Source: Rhodopseudomonas_A palustris_F (GTDB taxonomy: Bacteria; Pseudomonadota; Alphaproteobacteria; Rhizobiales; Xanthobacteraceae). Taken from it: a stretch of 64,000 bases of DNA. This document shows, one piece after another, positions 7,528-16,268 of the stretch. How positions within the stretch are numbered: position 1 is the stretch's first letter; every line of letters begins with the position of its first letter. The stretch covers positions 5,332,001-5,396,000 of the forward strand of contig NC_007925.1 in the NCBI RefSeq assembly GCF_000013745.1, read 5' to 3'. Under the pieces are notes generated by a model. The model was given only the letters and a program-made list of their open reading frames with translations, was not told where the DNA came from and did not search any database. The position numbers were made by a program, and so were the translations under genes.

Positions 7528-8505
7528 TTATCGCCAGGTCTTCTTGTAGGCGCCGACCGTGGTCGACTGCCCCTCGCTGAGCCCGCGCAAGGCGTCGCTC
7601 GGAATCGGCAGCCCCTGGTCGAGCGCGGACAGCGCCTGACGGAAGGTGCGCACCACCCGCTCGATATAGGCGCGGCCGCGCTGGCGGCCTTCGATCTTCA
7701 GCGCCGACACGCCGGCCTTTTTCAGTTCCGGCAGCATCGTGGTGGCGTCGAGGCTGGAAGGATCCTCGAACAGATAGCCGGCGCCCTCCGAGGTCTGGTA
7801 ACGGCCCTTGCACAACGTCGGATAGGCCGCGGCCTCGCCATTGGCGAATTTGTTGATGGTGAACTCGCCGAGCCGCGACACCAGCATGCCGTTCTCTTCG
7901 CGATACTGGATGTGGCTCGCCGGCGAACACACGCCGTCCATGTTCGGCGACTTGCCGGTAGCGTAGGACGACAGCGAGCAGCGGCCTTCTTCCATCACGC
8001 ACAACCCGCCGAAGATGAACACTTCGGTCTCGCACTTCACCACCTTGGCGATCGCCGCGATCTCCGGCACGCTGAGCACGCGCGGCAGCACCACGCGCTT
8101 GGCGTTGAAGCGGTCGACATAGAACTGGATGGCGTCCGGATTGGCGGCGGCGGCCTGCACCGAGACGTGCAGCCGCTGCTGCGGATGGGCGCGCGCCACA
8201 TATTCCATCACGCCGACATCGGCGACGATCAAGGCGTCGGCCTTGGCGTCGACCGCGTCGTCGACCGCGCGCTGCCACAGCTCGAAGCCGCCGGCGCGCG
8301 CGAAGGTGTTGATCGCCACCAGCACCATGGCGCCTTCGTCATGGGCGTGGGCGATCGATTCGGCCATTTCGGCGCGGCTGAAATTCAGCCCCGGGAAATT
8401 CCGCGCATTGGTTTCGTCGCTGAAGCCGCAATAGATCGCGTCGGCGCCCGCCGCGACCGCATCGCGCAGAGCCGACGGCGTGCCCGCCGGACAGATCAAT
8501 TCCAT
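7528..8505 (-). CDS. ubiU: UbiU, O2-independent ubiquinone hydroxylation subunit (U32 family)
   Basis: UbiU forms the Fe-S heterodimer with UbiV for O2-independent ring hydroxylation in ubiquinone synthesis, allowing quinone production under anaerobic or photosynthetic growth. The protein is 325 aa. Four cysteines in GGLCVMEEGRC, MDGVC and PTLCKGRY have spacings of 7, 17 and 39 residues, the same as the four cluster ligands of E. coli UbiU. The N-terminus MELICPAGTPSALRDAVAAGADAIYCG is typical of the U32 barrel. The start ATG 8505 lies 3 bases after the ubiT stop, so ubiT and ubiU are tightly coupled. Expression is probably under the FixK-type box at 9100. Confidence 0.95.
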   Translation of the reverse strand: MELICPAGTPSALRDAVAAGADAIYCGFSDETNARNFPGLNFSRAEMAESIAHAHDEGAMVLVAINTFARAGGFELWQRAVDDAVDAKADALIVADVGVMEYVARAHPQQRLHVSVQAAAANPDAIQFYVDRFNAKRVVLPRVLSVPEIAAIAKVVKCETEVFIFGGLCVMEEGRCSLSSYATGKSPNMDGVCSPASHIQYREENGMLVSRLGEFTINKFANGEAAAYPTLCKGRYQTSEGAGYLFEDPSSLDATTMLPELKKAGVSALKIEGRQRGRAYIERVVRTFRQALSALDQGLPIPSDALRGLSEGQSTTVGAYKKTWR

Positions 8506-8508
8506 GGA

Positions 8509-9051
8509 TTATCCTCCGCCACCGGCGCCCATTTCATGGCGGAGCGACGAGGAGCCGACGATGCTCCGCAGCAGCCGTTCGATCGGCGCTGCGAGCGGCC
8601 CGAGCCAGACCACCGATTCAGAGAGAAAATCGACGCGGGAGTCGTCGATCGCGTTACGCAGCGCGACCACCGCCTCCATGTCGCCGTCGACGTGAATGTC
8701 GCGCGAGAAGAACAGCGCGTCGCCGTCATAGGAGCCGTCGGTCATGCCGATCAGCGCCGACAGCGGCCCGGCGATCCGGGCATCAAGATTGGACGGCAGT
8801 GTGCGCACCGCGGTGATTCGCGGATTCATCCGCCGCGGCTCCAGCACGAAGGCAATCGGCAGGTCGGTGGGCTCGAGCCCATACCGCTTGCTGGTGTGCG
8901 AACCGAGACGATCGAAAATGCGGGGATGCCGTGAACGGATTTCGCCGAGGCAGATGTTCAGCAACACCTGCAATGGCAACAACGGCAGGACGCGCGCCGC
9001 CAGCGCAAGCGGCACTGGCATCCTAGTGACGGAGGAATTGGATACCGACAT
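8509..9051 (-). CDS. ubiT: UbiT, SCP2-domain accessory factor of anaerobic ubiquinone synthesis
   Basis: This 180-aa protein carries an SCP2 sterol-carrier-like domain, the hallmark of UbiT (YhbT), the lipid-binding partner required by UbiU/UbiV. The N-terminal half is hydrophobic (LALAARVLPLLPLQVLLNICLG), and the C-terminal segment GDALFFSRDIHVDGDMEAV matches the conserved FF-R-x-L-x-(I/V)-x-GD motif of the family. The start is taken as ATG 9051 (MSVSNSSVTRM); the frame stays open upstream but overlaps the divergent ubiD gene. It is the first gene of ubiT-ubiU-ubiV, and a FixK/FNR-type box is centred 55 bases upstream. A small Gly run ends the protein (GAGGGG). Confidence 0.88.
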   Translation of the reverse strand: MSVSNSSVTRMPVPLALAARVLPLLPLQVLLNICLGEIRSRHPRIFDRLGSHTSKRYGLEPTDLPIAFVLEPRRMNPRITAVRTLPSNLDARIAGPLSALIGMTDGSYDGDALFFSRDIHVDGDMEAVVALRNAIDDSRVDFLSESVVWLGPLAAPIERLLRSIVGSSSLRHEMGAGGGG

Positions 9052-9099
9052 GAGCCACCTTTGAAAGATCTCGTTACCATCGCCGGGGAAGGAAGTTCT

Positions 9100-9113
9100 T
9101 TGCGCAAGATCAA
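9100..9113. promoter_or_regulatory. FixK/FNR-type box between ubiT and ubiD
   Basis: TTGCGCAAGATCAA fits the rhizobial FixK consensus TTG(A/C)-N6-(T/G)CAA exactly. It lies in the 111-bp divergent gap, centred 55 bases from the ubiT start and 56 bases from the ubiD start, so it could serve either or both. O2-responsive control fits the anaerobic role of UbiT/U/V. No transcription start is known. Confidence 0.7.
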
Positions 9114-9162
9114 AGACAGCACCTGGCCTGCGTGCTGACCAGTGCTGTCCCACGGAGACCAC

Positions 9163-10689
9163 ATGCTGAACCGCGTTAAACCGCCCTTCCCGGACTTGCG
9201 CGCGTTCATGGCGTATCTTGAGTCCCGCGGTCAATTGGTCAGAATCCGCAGACCGGTGTCTGTGGTGCACGATCTCACCGAAATCCACCGCCGTGTGTTG
9301 GCCGACAACGGCCCGGCGCTGTTGATCGAGAACCCGATCAAGGCGGACGGCACGCCGTCCGAAATGCCGATCCTGGTGAATCTGTTCGGCACCGTGGAGC
9401 GGGTGGCCTGCGGGTTCGGCATTACGCCGGACAAATTGGGCGACCTCGGCGAGACGCTGGCTGAAATGCGCGCGCCGGTGCCGCCGCAGAGCCTGTCCGA
9501 CGCGCTCAGCAAATTGCCGATGGCCCGCGCCGCCCTGGCGATGCGGCCGAAGACTGCGAAATCCGCATCGGCGCAGAGCGTGGTGTGGAGCGGCGCCGAC
9601 GTCGATCTCGGCCGCCTCCCGGTGCAGATCCCGTGGCCGAACGAGCCCGCGCCCTTGATCACCTGGGGGCTGGTGTTCACCAAACCGCCGGAGCACAGCG
9701 GCGGCGCCGACAATGTCGGGGTCTATCGCATGCAGGTGCTCGGCCGCGACCGCCTGATCATGCGCTGGCTGGCGCATCGCGGCGGCGCCAAGCACCACCA
9801 CCAGTGGCAGAAGCAGGGCCGCGACATGCCGGTGGCGATCGTGATCGGCGCCGATCCGGCGATGATCCTCTCCGCCGTGCTGCCGCTGCCGGAAGATCTT
9901 TCCGAAATCAAATTCTCCGGGCTGTTGCGCGGCGAGCGGCCGGTGCTGGTGCCTTGCGTCAGCGTGCCGCTGCAAGTGCCGGCGGACGCCGAGATCGTCA
10001 TCGAGGGCATCGTCTCGGCCACCGAGACCGCGCCGGAGGGGCCGTACGGCGACCACACCGGCTATTACAATTCGGTCGAGCAGTTTCCGGTGCTGACCGT
10101 CACCGCGATCACCACGCGTAAAGATCCGATTTATCTGTCGACCTATACCGGGCGGCCGCCGGACGAGCCGTCACGGCTTGGCGAGGCGTTCAACGACATC
10201 TTCCTGCCGGTGGCGAAGCGGCAGTTTCCCGAAATCGTCGACCTCTGGCTGCCGCCGGAGGCCTGCTCGTACCGGATCGCGGTGGCGTCGATCAAGAAAC
10301 GCTACCCCGGCCAGGCGCGTCGGCTGATGATGGGGCTGTGGTCGATGCTGCCGCAGTTCAGCTATACCAAATTGCTGATCATCGTCGACGACGACATCGA
10401 CGTGCGCGACTGGGCCGACGTGATGTGGGCGGTCTCCACCCGCTGCGACACCTCGCGCGACATGGTGTCGATCTCCGACACCCCGATCGATTATCTGGAT
10501 TTCGCCTCGCCAAAGTCAGGCCTCGGCGGCAAATTGGGCATCGACGCCACCAACAAGATCGGCGCCGAGACGCAGCGCGAATGGGGCGAGGTGCTGACCA
10601 TGGATCCCGCCGTGTTGCAGCGGGTCGATGCGATGTGGTCGTCGCTCGGGCTGGGACCGGCGCTGCCGCAACGTAAGATGGTGCGATGA
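9163..10689 (+). CDS. ubiD: UbiD-family prenylated-FMN decarboxylase
   Basis: UbiD removes the carboxyl group from 4-hydroxy-3-polyprenylbenzoate in ubiquinone synthesis, using the prenylated FMN made by UbiX. The 508-aa length is usual. Features visible are the cofactor-binding segment NVGVYRMQV, the basic AHRGGAKHHH segment, the EGPYGDHTGYY motif with the catalytic glutamate region, and the C-terminal GGKLGIDATNK. The start is ATG 9163 with GGAG at 9154-9157; an upstream GTG at 9142 would add 7 residues. The ubiX start overlaps its stop by 4 bases (ATGA), so the cofactor-making enzyme is translationally coupled. It is divergent from the anaerobic hydroxylation genes, with a shared FixK-type box between. 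Confidence 0.93.
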   Translation: MLNRVKPPFPDLRAFMAYLESRGQLVRIRRPVSVVHDLTEIHRRVLADNGPALLIENPIKADGTPSEMPILVNLFGTVERVACGFGITPDKLGDLGETLAEMRAPVPPQSLSDALSKLPMARAALAMRPKTAKSASAQSVVWSGADVDLGRLPVQIPWPNEPAPLITWGLVFTKPPEHSGGADNVGVYRMQVLGRDRLIMRWLAHRGGAKHHHQWQKQGRDMPVAIVIGADPAMILSAVLPLPEDLSEIKFSGLLRGERPVLVPCVSVPLQVPADAEIVIEGIVSATETAPEGPYGDHTGYYNSVEQFPVLTVTAITTRKDPIYLSTYTGRPPDEPSRLGEAFNDIFLPVAKRQFPEIVDLWLPPEACSYRIAVASIKKRYPGQARRLMMGLWSMLPQFSYTKLLIIVDDDIDVRDWADVMWAVSTRCDTSRDMVSISDTPIDYLDFASPKSGLGGKLGIDATNKIGAETQREWGEVLTMDPAVLQRVDAMWSSLGLGPALPQRKMVR

Positions 10690-11282
10690 GCATTCCCCGC
10701 GTCGTCGTCGGCATCAGCGGCGCTTCCGGCGCCGCGGTCGGTATCCGCATCGTCGAACTGTTGGCCTCCACCGGCGCCTGCGAACTGCATCTCGTCGTCA
10801 CCAAGGCGGCGGAGCGCACCATCGCCTACGAGGTCGGCCACCACGCGCTGGCACGCGCCGCAGACCTGGTCGACCGCCACCACGACATCGGGGACATCGG
10901 CGCCTCGATCGCCTCGGGCTCGTTCCGCACCGCCGGCATGATCGTGGCGCCGTGCTCGATCGGCTCGCTGTCGGCGATCGCCACCGGCAATCTCGACACG
11001 CTGCTGACGCGGGCCGCCGACGTGCAACTGAAGGAGCGCCGCAAACTGATCCTGCTGGTGCGCGAAAGCCCGCTGCACCTCGGCCATCTGCGTTCGATGG
11101 CGGCCGTCACCGAATATGGCGCGATCGTCGCGCCACTGGCGCCGGCGTTCTACCAGCGGCCGCAAACTTTAAGCGAGATGATCGACCACATGGCGCTGCG
11201 CGCCATCGGACTGCTCGGCATCGACGACCTCAGCGCCGCGCCGCCGGAATGGAGCGACGACACCCCACCGACCTGCCCGTAG
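10686..11282 (+). CDS. ubiX: UbiX flavin prenyltransferase
   Basis: UbiX attaches a dimethylallyl group to reduced FMN, making the prenylated cofactor that UbiD needs. The 198-aa protein shows the flavoprotein start RVVVGISGASGAAVGIRI, the SGSFRTAGMIVAPCS segment with the conserved cysteine region, the LIRAADVxLKE-like LLTRAADVQLKERRKL, and LLVRESPLHLGHLRSM, a signature of the family. It begins inside the ubiD stop codon (ATGA overlap), so the pair forms one unit. A repeat-bearing 423-bp gap follows, and no terminator hairpin with T-run is evident. The C-terminus is slightly extended and Pro-rich (PPEWSDDTPPTCP). Confidence 0.94.
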   Translation: MSIPRVVVGISGASGAAVGIRIVELLASTGACELHLVVTKAAERTIAYEVGHHALARAADLVDRHHDIGDIGASIASGSFRTAGMIVAPCSIGSLSAIATGNLDTLLTRAADVQLKERRKLILLVRESPLHLGHLRSMAAVTEYGAIVAPLAPAFYQRPQTLSEMIDHMALRAIGLLGIDDLSAAPPEWSDDTPPTCP

Positions 11283-11376
11283 CGGCGCGAGGGCCCTGAA
11301 GGTTTTCGCTGCGCTGCCGACGCTCGCAGCGCCTTGCTGTTTTTCGTCGTGTTATCGGCCCCGCACACAAAAAGCC

Positions 11377-11512
11377 GTCATTCCGCGGCGCGAGGGCGAA
11401 AGCCCGAGCGAACCCGGAATCTTGCTGCGGCGACCGTCGGCGCGGGCCGCGGTCCGTTGTGTTGCGAGATTCCGGGTTCGCTCGCAGCAAAGCTGCTCGC
11501 GCCCGGAATGAC
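11377..11512. repeat. Palindromic intergenic repeat, family B copy 1
   Basis: The element begins GTCATTCCGCGGCGCGAG and ends GCCCGGAATGAC, so its ends are inverted. An inner inverted pair, ACCCGGAATCT and GAGATTCCGGGTTCG, lies inside. Four further copies occur in this window. The rest of the 423-bp gap between ubiX and the FkbM gene (11283-11705) shows no gene. Confidence 0.85.
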
Positions 11513-11705
11513 ACCTCGTTGTTGATCGAGACGGGGCAGCGCAGAGAGCCCGCCGCCGAAGCGGCCCGCGCCACGCCTGATTTGATCGGCCGCCGCGTAT
11601 AATCAATCGACGACGCGCGAAACGGCACGCCTGCGAGCACAACGCCGCTCCCACGTCACGACGGCGAGGCGTCACCTCGCCTTTTCATTCCAGGTCCCGC
11701 ACCCG

Positions 11706-12503
11706 ATGAACGCTTCCGCCGCCCGCCCCGCCGCCTTCGTGATGGTGTCCACCGCGCATGGATCGATGCTGGTCAACCGCTTCGACTATCGGCTGACGCC
11801 GGGCGGCGGCTTCGGGGTCGGCTACCAGCTTTTGACGCGGTCGGCGTTCGACCCGGACGAGGTCGACATCGCGCTGCGGCTGCTGGAAACAAGGCGCAAG
11901 CATTTCGGCGACGGCGTGGTGGCGATCGACTGCGGCGCCAATATCGGCGTCCACACCATCGAATGGTCGGCGCTGATGCAGGGCTGGGGCGAGGTCATCG
12001 CGATCGAAGCGCAGGAGCGGGTGTTCTACGCGCTGGCCGGCAATATCACCCTGAACAATTGCCTGAACGCGCGCGCGCTGTGGGCAGCGGTCGGCGCGCA
12101 GGACGGCCACATCCGGGTGCCGAAGCCGAACTACCTGGTGCCGTCGAGCTTCGGCAGCCTGGAGATTCGCCAGCGCGACAGCACCGAATATATCGGCCAG
12201 GAGATCGACTACTCGGATGCGGCGACGATCGAGACAAAACTGGTGAGCATCGACGGCATGGCGCTGCCGCGGCTCGATCTCATCAAGATCGACATCGAAG
12301 GCATGGAGATCGAGGCGCTGACCGGCGCCGCGGCGTCGTTGCGCCAGTTCCGGCCGCAGCTGATGATCGAGAAGATCAAGTCCAACGAAACCGAGCTGCG
12401 GGCTTTCGTCACCGAGCTCGGCTACCAGGTGTTTCCGATGGGGCTCAATCTGCTGGCGATCCACGGCTCCGATCCGGCGCTCGGGCAGATCAGCTGTGGT
12501 TGA
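11706..12503 (+). CDS. FkbM-family methyltransferase
   Basis: This 265-aa protein fits the FkbM family of S-adenosylmethionine-dependent methyltransferases, which often O-methylate sugars or polyketides. The SAM-binding motif I is VAIDCGANIGVHTIEW (about residues 75-90). It is followed by the acidic EAQERVFYALAGNI loop and the later DLIKIDIEGMEIEAL motif, which is diagnostic of FkbM proteins. The C-terminal strands LMIEKIKSN complete the fold. The start is ATG 11706. It stands alone between two family B repeats, with no glycan or polyketide genes nearby, so the acceptor substrate is unknown. Confidence 0.85.
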   Translation: MNASAARPAAFVMVSTAHGSMLVNRFDYRLTPGGGFGVGYQLLTRSAFDPDEVDIALRLLETRRKHFGDGVVAIDCGANIGVHTIEWSALMQGWGEVIAIEAQERVFYALAGNITLNNCLNARALWAAVGAQDGHIRVPKPNYLVPSSFGSLEIRQRDSTEYIGQEIDYSDAATIETKLVSIDGMALPRLDLIKIDIEGMEIEALTGAAASLRQFRPQLMIEKIKSNETELRAFVTELGYQVFPMGLNLLAIHGSDPALGQISCG

Positions 12504-12551
12504 TCCAGAGCAGAGTTTGATTGGAACTGTGCGGCTCATCCAAAGAAGGCC

Positions 12552-12690
12552 GTCATTCCGGGGCGCGAGCAGCGAAGCTGCGAGTGAACCCGGAATCTTG
12601 CTGCGGGCACAGTGAGCGCGGACGACAAGTCCAATTGTGTTGCGAGATTCCGGGCTCGCTCGGGCTTACGCCCTCGCGCCCCGGAATGAC
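12552..12690. repeat. Palindromic intergenic repeat, family B copy 2
   Basis: Starts GTCATTCCGGGGCGCGAG and ends CGCCCCGGAATGAC, with inner inverted AACCCGGAATCT / GAGATTCCGGGCTCG. It lies in the convergent gap between the FkbM gene and lepB, where a bidirectional stem could help end transcription. Confidence 0.85.
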
Positions 12691-12767
12691 GCCTCGTTTT
12701 TGATTGAGCGAAGCAATCAATAAAACGAATCAGTCGAACAAAGGCGGCCTTCGAGGCAACGCCACGC

Positions 12768-13538
12768 TCAATGCACCCCGGTAAAAAACCGTGCGACGCG
12801 GAAGCCGGATAGCCAGGTGGTGATCGGCTGGCTGCGCACGCCGGGGTCCCAGGAACCGACCACCGAATCCACGCGACCAACCAGATTGTCGATCGGCAGC
12901 AGCCCGACGCCGCCTTGGCCCACCGGCACCCGGCTGTCGGCGGAATTGTCGCGGTTGTCGCCCATCACGAATAGCCGACCCGCAGGCACGGTGATCTCCG
13001 GCGTGTTGTCGAGCCGGCCGTTGTCGAACAGCTTGAACACCGGGTGCGACACGCCGCCCGGCAGCGTTTCGACATAGCGCCGCGCCGGCTCGGTGCCGCC
13101 GCTGTCGTCCTCGGCTTCGCCGATGCCGTCCGGCTTGATTGCAGTAGCGACGCCGTTGATCCAGACTTGGCCGCCGCGCAGTTCGATGCGATCGCCGGGC
13201 AGCCCGATCACGCGCTTGACCCAGACCTGGGAGCGGTCGCCGGGCCAGCGGAACACCACGACGTCGCCGCGCTGCGGCGTGGCGCCGAACAGCCGTCCGG
13301 TCTGCGGCACCGCGACGTGGATCGGCAGCGAGGCCGAGGAATAGCCATAGGGAAATTTCGACGCCAGCAGCGCGTCGCCGATCAGCAGCGTCGGCTCCAT
13401 CGACGCCGACGGCACGTAGAACGGCTCGGCGATCGCGCCCTTGGCGACCAGCACCACCGCCACCACCGCGGTGAGCTGCACCAACTGCGATGACCAGCGC
13501 CGCGCCGTCGCCATCATCGGGTGGGCTTGCAGGTTCAT
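12768..13538 (-). CDS. lepB: Signal peptidase I
   Basis: Signal peptidase I cleaves Sec and Tat signal peptides at the outer face of the inner membrane. The 256-aa protein has one N-terminal membrane segment (LVQLTAVVAVVLVAKGAIA) followed by the catalytic serine motif YVPSASMEPTL. The lysine box is GDVVVFRWPGDRSQVWVKRVIGLPGD, and the later GDNRDNSADSR motif is a family signature. The start is ATG 13538, immediately next to the tldD stop (TAG at 13541-13539), so both genes are probably one transcript. A second signal peptidase may exist elsewhere, since the usual lepB-rnc-era neighbourhood is absent here. Confidence 0.93.
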   Translation of the reverse strand: MNLQAHPMMATARRWSSQLVQLTAVVAVVLVAKGAIAEPFYVPSASMEPTLLIGDALLASKFPYGYSSASLPIHVAVPQTGRLFGATPQRGDVVVFRWPGDRSQVWVKRVIGLPGDRIELRGGQVWINGVATAIKPDGIGEAEDDSGGTEPARRYVETLPGGVSHPVFKLFDNGRLDNTPEITVPAGRLFVMGDNRDNSADSRVPVGQGGVGLLPIDNLVGRVDSVVGSWDPGVRSQPITTWLSGFRVARFFTGVH

Positions 13539-14963
13539 CTAACCGGTGCCGCCGACGGTGATGCGGTCCATCCGCAGCGTCGGCTGGCCGACGCCGACCG
13601 GCACGCCCTGACCGTTCTTGCCGCAAGTGCCGATGCCCGAATCGAGCTGCACGTCGTTGCCGATCATCGAGATGCGATGCAGGTCGGTCGGGCCGTTGCC
13701 GATCAGCATCGCGCCCTTCAAGGGCGCGCCGAGCTTGCCGTTCTCGATGCGATAGGCCTCGGTGCATTGGAAGACGTATTTGCCGGAGGTGATATCGACC
13801 TGGCCGCCGCCGAAATTCGCAGCAAAGATGCCGTTCTTCACCGAGGCGAGGATTTCCGCGGGATCGCGCGCACCTTCGGTCATGTAGGTGTTGGTCATCC
13901 GCGGCATCGGCAGATGCGCGTAGCTTTCGCGGCGGCCGTTGCCGGTAGGCTGCATGTTCATCAGCCGGGCGTTCTGGCGGTCCTGCATGTAGCCGACCAG
14001 AATGCCGTCCTCGATCAGCACGGTGCGGCTGGTCGGCGTGCCCTCATCGTCGATCGACAGCGAGCCGCGTCTTGCAGCAATGGTGCCGTCATCGACCACG
14101 GTGACGCCCTTCGCCGCGACCTGCTGGCCCATCAGGCCCGCGAAGGCCGAGGTCTGCTTGCGGTTGAAATCGCCCTCGAGCCCATGGCCGACCGCCTCGT
14201 GCAGCATCACGCCGGGCCAGCCGGGGCCGAGCACCACGTCCATCTCGCCGGCCGGAGCCGGCACCGAGTCCAGATTGACAAGCGCTTCGCGGATCGCGCC
14301 GTCGGCGGCGTCGCGCCAGGCCTTGCTGTCGATGAAGCGGGCATAGCCTTCGCGGCCGCCATAGCCCTTGCTGCCGCTTTCCTGCCGGTCGCCCTGGCCT
14401 GCGACGACGGAAACGTTGACCCGCACCAAGGGGCGGATGTCGCGATAGCTCTCGCCGTCGGGGCGCAGGATCTCCACCACCTGCCAGGTGGCGCCGAGCG
14501 ACACCGAAACCTGCCGCACCCGCGGATCCTTTTCGCGAACGTAAGCGTCGATCTCGGCGAGCAGCTTGACCTTGGCCTCGAAGCCCGGGGCTTCCAGCGG
14601 ATTGTCGTCGCCATAGAGCCGCACATTGCTGTGCGCCGGCGCCGCGGCCAGGTTGCCGCTGTAGCCGCCGCGCACCGCCGCCACCGCGTCGGCGGCGCGA
14701 ATCAACGCCTTCAGCGACATGTCGGAGGAATGCGCGTAGCCCACCGCGTCGTCCTTCACGGCGCGCAGGCCGAAGCCCTGTGCGGTGTCGTAGGTGGCCT
14801 GCTTCAGCCGGCCATTGTCGAACATCAGGGCTTCGGACTGGCGATATTCCAGGAACAGCTCGCCATCGTCGGCGCCCTGCAAGCCGCGGGCGATTTCCCC
14901 GCGCACGGCGTCGCGGTCGAGCTTGGCGCGGTCGAGGAGCGAGGTGGTGGCGGATTGGGTCAT
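13539..14963 (-). CDS. tldD: TldD metalloprotease subunit
   Basis: TldD, with its partner TldE/PmbA, forms a cytoplasmic zinc protease that trims peptides and processes some ribosomally made peptide products. The 474-aa length is standard. The zinc motif HEAVGHGLEGD (about residue 255), the DEGTPTSRTVLIEDG block and the C-terminal cysteine-containing SGIGTCGKNGQ motif are all present. The start is ATG 14963; the frame stays open for 96 more codons, but that stretch overlaps a palindromic repeat and does not look coding. No tldE/pmbA partner is adjacent. LepB follows without a gap. Confidence 0.94.
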   Translation of the reverse strand: MTQSATTSLLDRAKLDRDAVRGEIARGLQGADDGELFLEYRQSEALMFDNGRLKQATYDTAQGFGLRAVKDDAVGYAHSSDMSLKALIRAADAVAAVRGGYSGNLAAAPAHSNVRLYGDDNPLEAPGFEAKVKLLAEIDAYVREKDPRVRQVSVSLGATWQVVEILRPDGESYRDIRPLVRVNVSVVAGQGDRQESGSKGYGGREGYARFIDSKAWRDAADGAIREALVNLDSVPAPAGEMDVVLGPGWPGVMLHEAVGHGLEGDFNRKQTSAFAGLMGQQVAAKGVTVVDDGTIAARRGSLSIDDEGTPTSRTVLIEDGILVGYMQDRQNARLMNMQPTGNGRRESYAHLPMPRMTNTYMTEGARDPAEILASVKNGIFAANFGGGQVDITSGKYVFQCTEAYRIENGKLGAPLKGAMLIGNGPTDLHRISMIGNDVQLDSGIGTCGKNGQGVPVGVGQPTLRMDRITVGGTG

Positions 14964-15086
14964 GTTCGCTGTTCCCTGATGGCTGGCTCCCAAGATAGGT
15001 GCTGTGCCGGCGTTCTGCGAGGGGTTGCCAAGAGCTCCCCGTGAGCACGGCGGGACGGCAGCATCCCCGCGGCCACACATTCCCGC

Positions 15087-15241
15087 GTCATCCTGAGGAG
15101 CCGGGTTGAGCTCGCAGAGCGAAGCCCGGCGTCTCGAAGGATGGGCTGCGGACAAGGCCTTCCGACGACCCTCCTCGCGGCGGCATCCTTCGAGGCTTCG
15201 TCGCCGCGCTGACGCGCTGCGGCGAAGCACCTCAGGATGAC
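15087..15241. repeat. Palindromic intergenic repeat, family C
   Basis: This element starts GTCATCCTGAGG and ends CCTCAGGATGAC, a perfect inverted 12-mer pair. It contains inner matches such as TCGAAGGATG and GCATCCTTCGAGG that can fold as a second stem. It fills most of the 336-bp gap between tldD and the IalB gene (14964-15299); the remainder is featureless. Confidence 0.85.
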
Positions 15242-15299
15242 GATTCAACATCTCTGGAACGACGACGAGACGCGTTGAGGCGACGCGAAGTCGGCGCCC

Positions 15300-15890
15300 T
15301 TATGGCAGCTTGTCGTAACCCTCGCCGATGCCGTTCAGGCTGAGCGGGAAGCCGATGCCTTCTTCCGGGGTCTCGAAGATGATGAAGGTTGCGGTCTTGG
15401 CGGTGCGCAGCTGGCCCAAGAGCTTGTCGTCCATCACTACTTCGGCGACGCAGCCGTTCGGCAGGCAGCGCACGAAGCCGGCGCGGCCGACATCGGCGTT
15501 GTCGAGCTTGAGCCCGAGCCCCGACGGCAGCAATACGCCGAGCGGCGCCACCACCCGCATCAGCTTACTCTTCTGATCGGCGGTCTTGAGAATGATCACG
15601 GTGAGGCCGGCGTTGGAGCGGTCTTCCGCCACCACGCTCTGGATCAGCGCGCATTGTTCGGATTGCGCGCCGGGCGGGGTGTCGCAGCGGATCTGCCAAT
15701 CGCCATGCACCGAGCGCACCGCGCCCTGGGCCTGGGCCGCGGAGCCTCCCGCAATACCGGCGGCGAGCGCCAGACCGAGCGCGACGGCAAGCCGCCGACG
15801 CGGCGCGCCGCGCGATCCGATGGCTTGGCGTTTGGCCTGGCGCTTATCTTGGCGCTGAAGTTTCGAAAGCCCCATCAGGGTCGATCCCAT
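15300..15890 (-). CDS. Invasion-associated locus B (IalB) family exported protein
   Basis: This 196-aa protein belongs to the IalB family, periplasmic or envelope proteins named for a Bartonella invasion factor but common in free-living alphaproteobacteria. It has a basic N-terminal region, a hydrophobic core (LAVALGLALAAGIAGGSAAQAQ) and a signal peptidase site near AQA (residue about 55). After that come the family blocks HGDWQIRCD, SEQCALIQSV and GFVRCLPNGCVAEVVMDD, whose cysteines likely form disulfides. A shorter start at ATG 15875 (MGLSKLQR) would give a more normal signal peptide. It is divergent from the cytochrome oxidase operon. Its role is unknown. Confidence 0.82.
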   Translation of the reverse strand: MGSTLMGLSKLQRQDKRQAKRQAIGSRGAPRRRLAVALGLALAAGIAGGSAAQAQGAVRSVHGDWQIRCDTPPGAQSEQCALIQSVVAEDRSNAGLTVIILKTADQKSKLMRVVAPLGVLLPSGLGLKLDNADVGRAGFVRCLPNGCVAEVVMDDKLLGQLRTAKTATFIIFETPEEGIGFPLSLNGIGEGYDKLP

Positions 15891-16268
15891 GGCATGACGA
15901 TCCGGTCAATGGACTGATACGGCAAACACGGCGCCACCAAGGCACCTGCCAACGCATAGCGACCACGGCGAATCAGGCCGCGGCGACGCATCCCGGGCAG
16001 TGCCTACAACGGGCGGCGCGCCTGTCAAGCGTGGTTCACACATCGGCGTACCGATCTGGCGGCGCCGCGATGTCGCGGCCCGCCTTGGCACAAACCTCCG
16101 CGATCCTACGCCTAAAGTCCAATCCTGCATTGCGAGGGGACGGAAATTATGGTTTGAGAACAGGAATAAGAAGCGTTCGCATAATCAAAGATCGCCGATT
16201 TGTGAGCGCACACGCAACTCTCGCGGCTCAGCGAGATTGAAGACGTGATCACAGGGAGTGCGCGCGAC
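15891..16268. other. Divergent intergenic region upstream of coxB
   Basis: This 378-bp gap separates the IalB gene from coxB and must hold promoters for both. The right part (about 16140-16250) is less GC-rich than its surroundings. I see no exact FixK-type box, no hairpin and no small gene here. The coxB ribosome site GGGAG lies at 16254-16258. Confidence 0.5.

Noticed and set aside
6523..8934. An 803-codon open frame on the plus strand opposite ubiT-ubiU-ubiV
   Set aside because: The minus-strand genes show exact family motifs and coupling, while the plus-strand translation has no recognisable domain.
14964..15251. N-terminal extension of TldD by 96 codons
   Set aside because: The extra frame runs through a family C palindromic repeat and has no TldD similarity; ATG 14963 gives the normal length.
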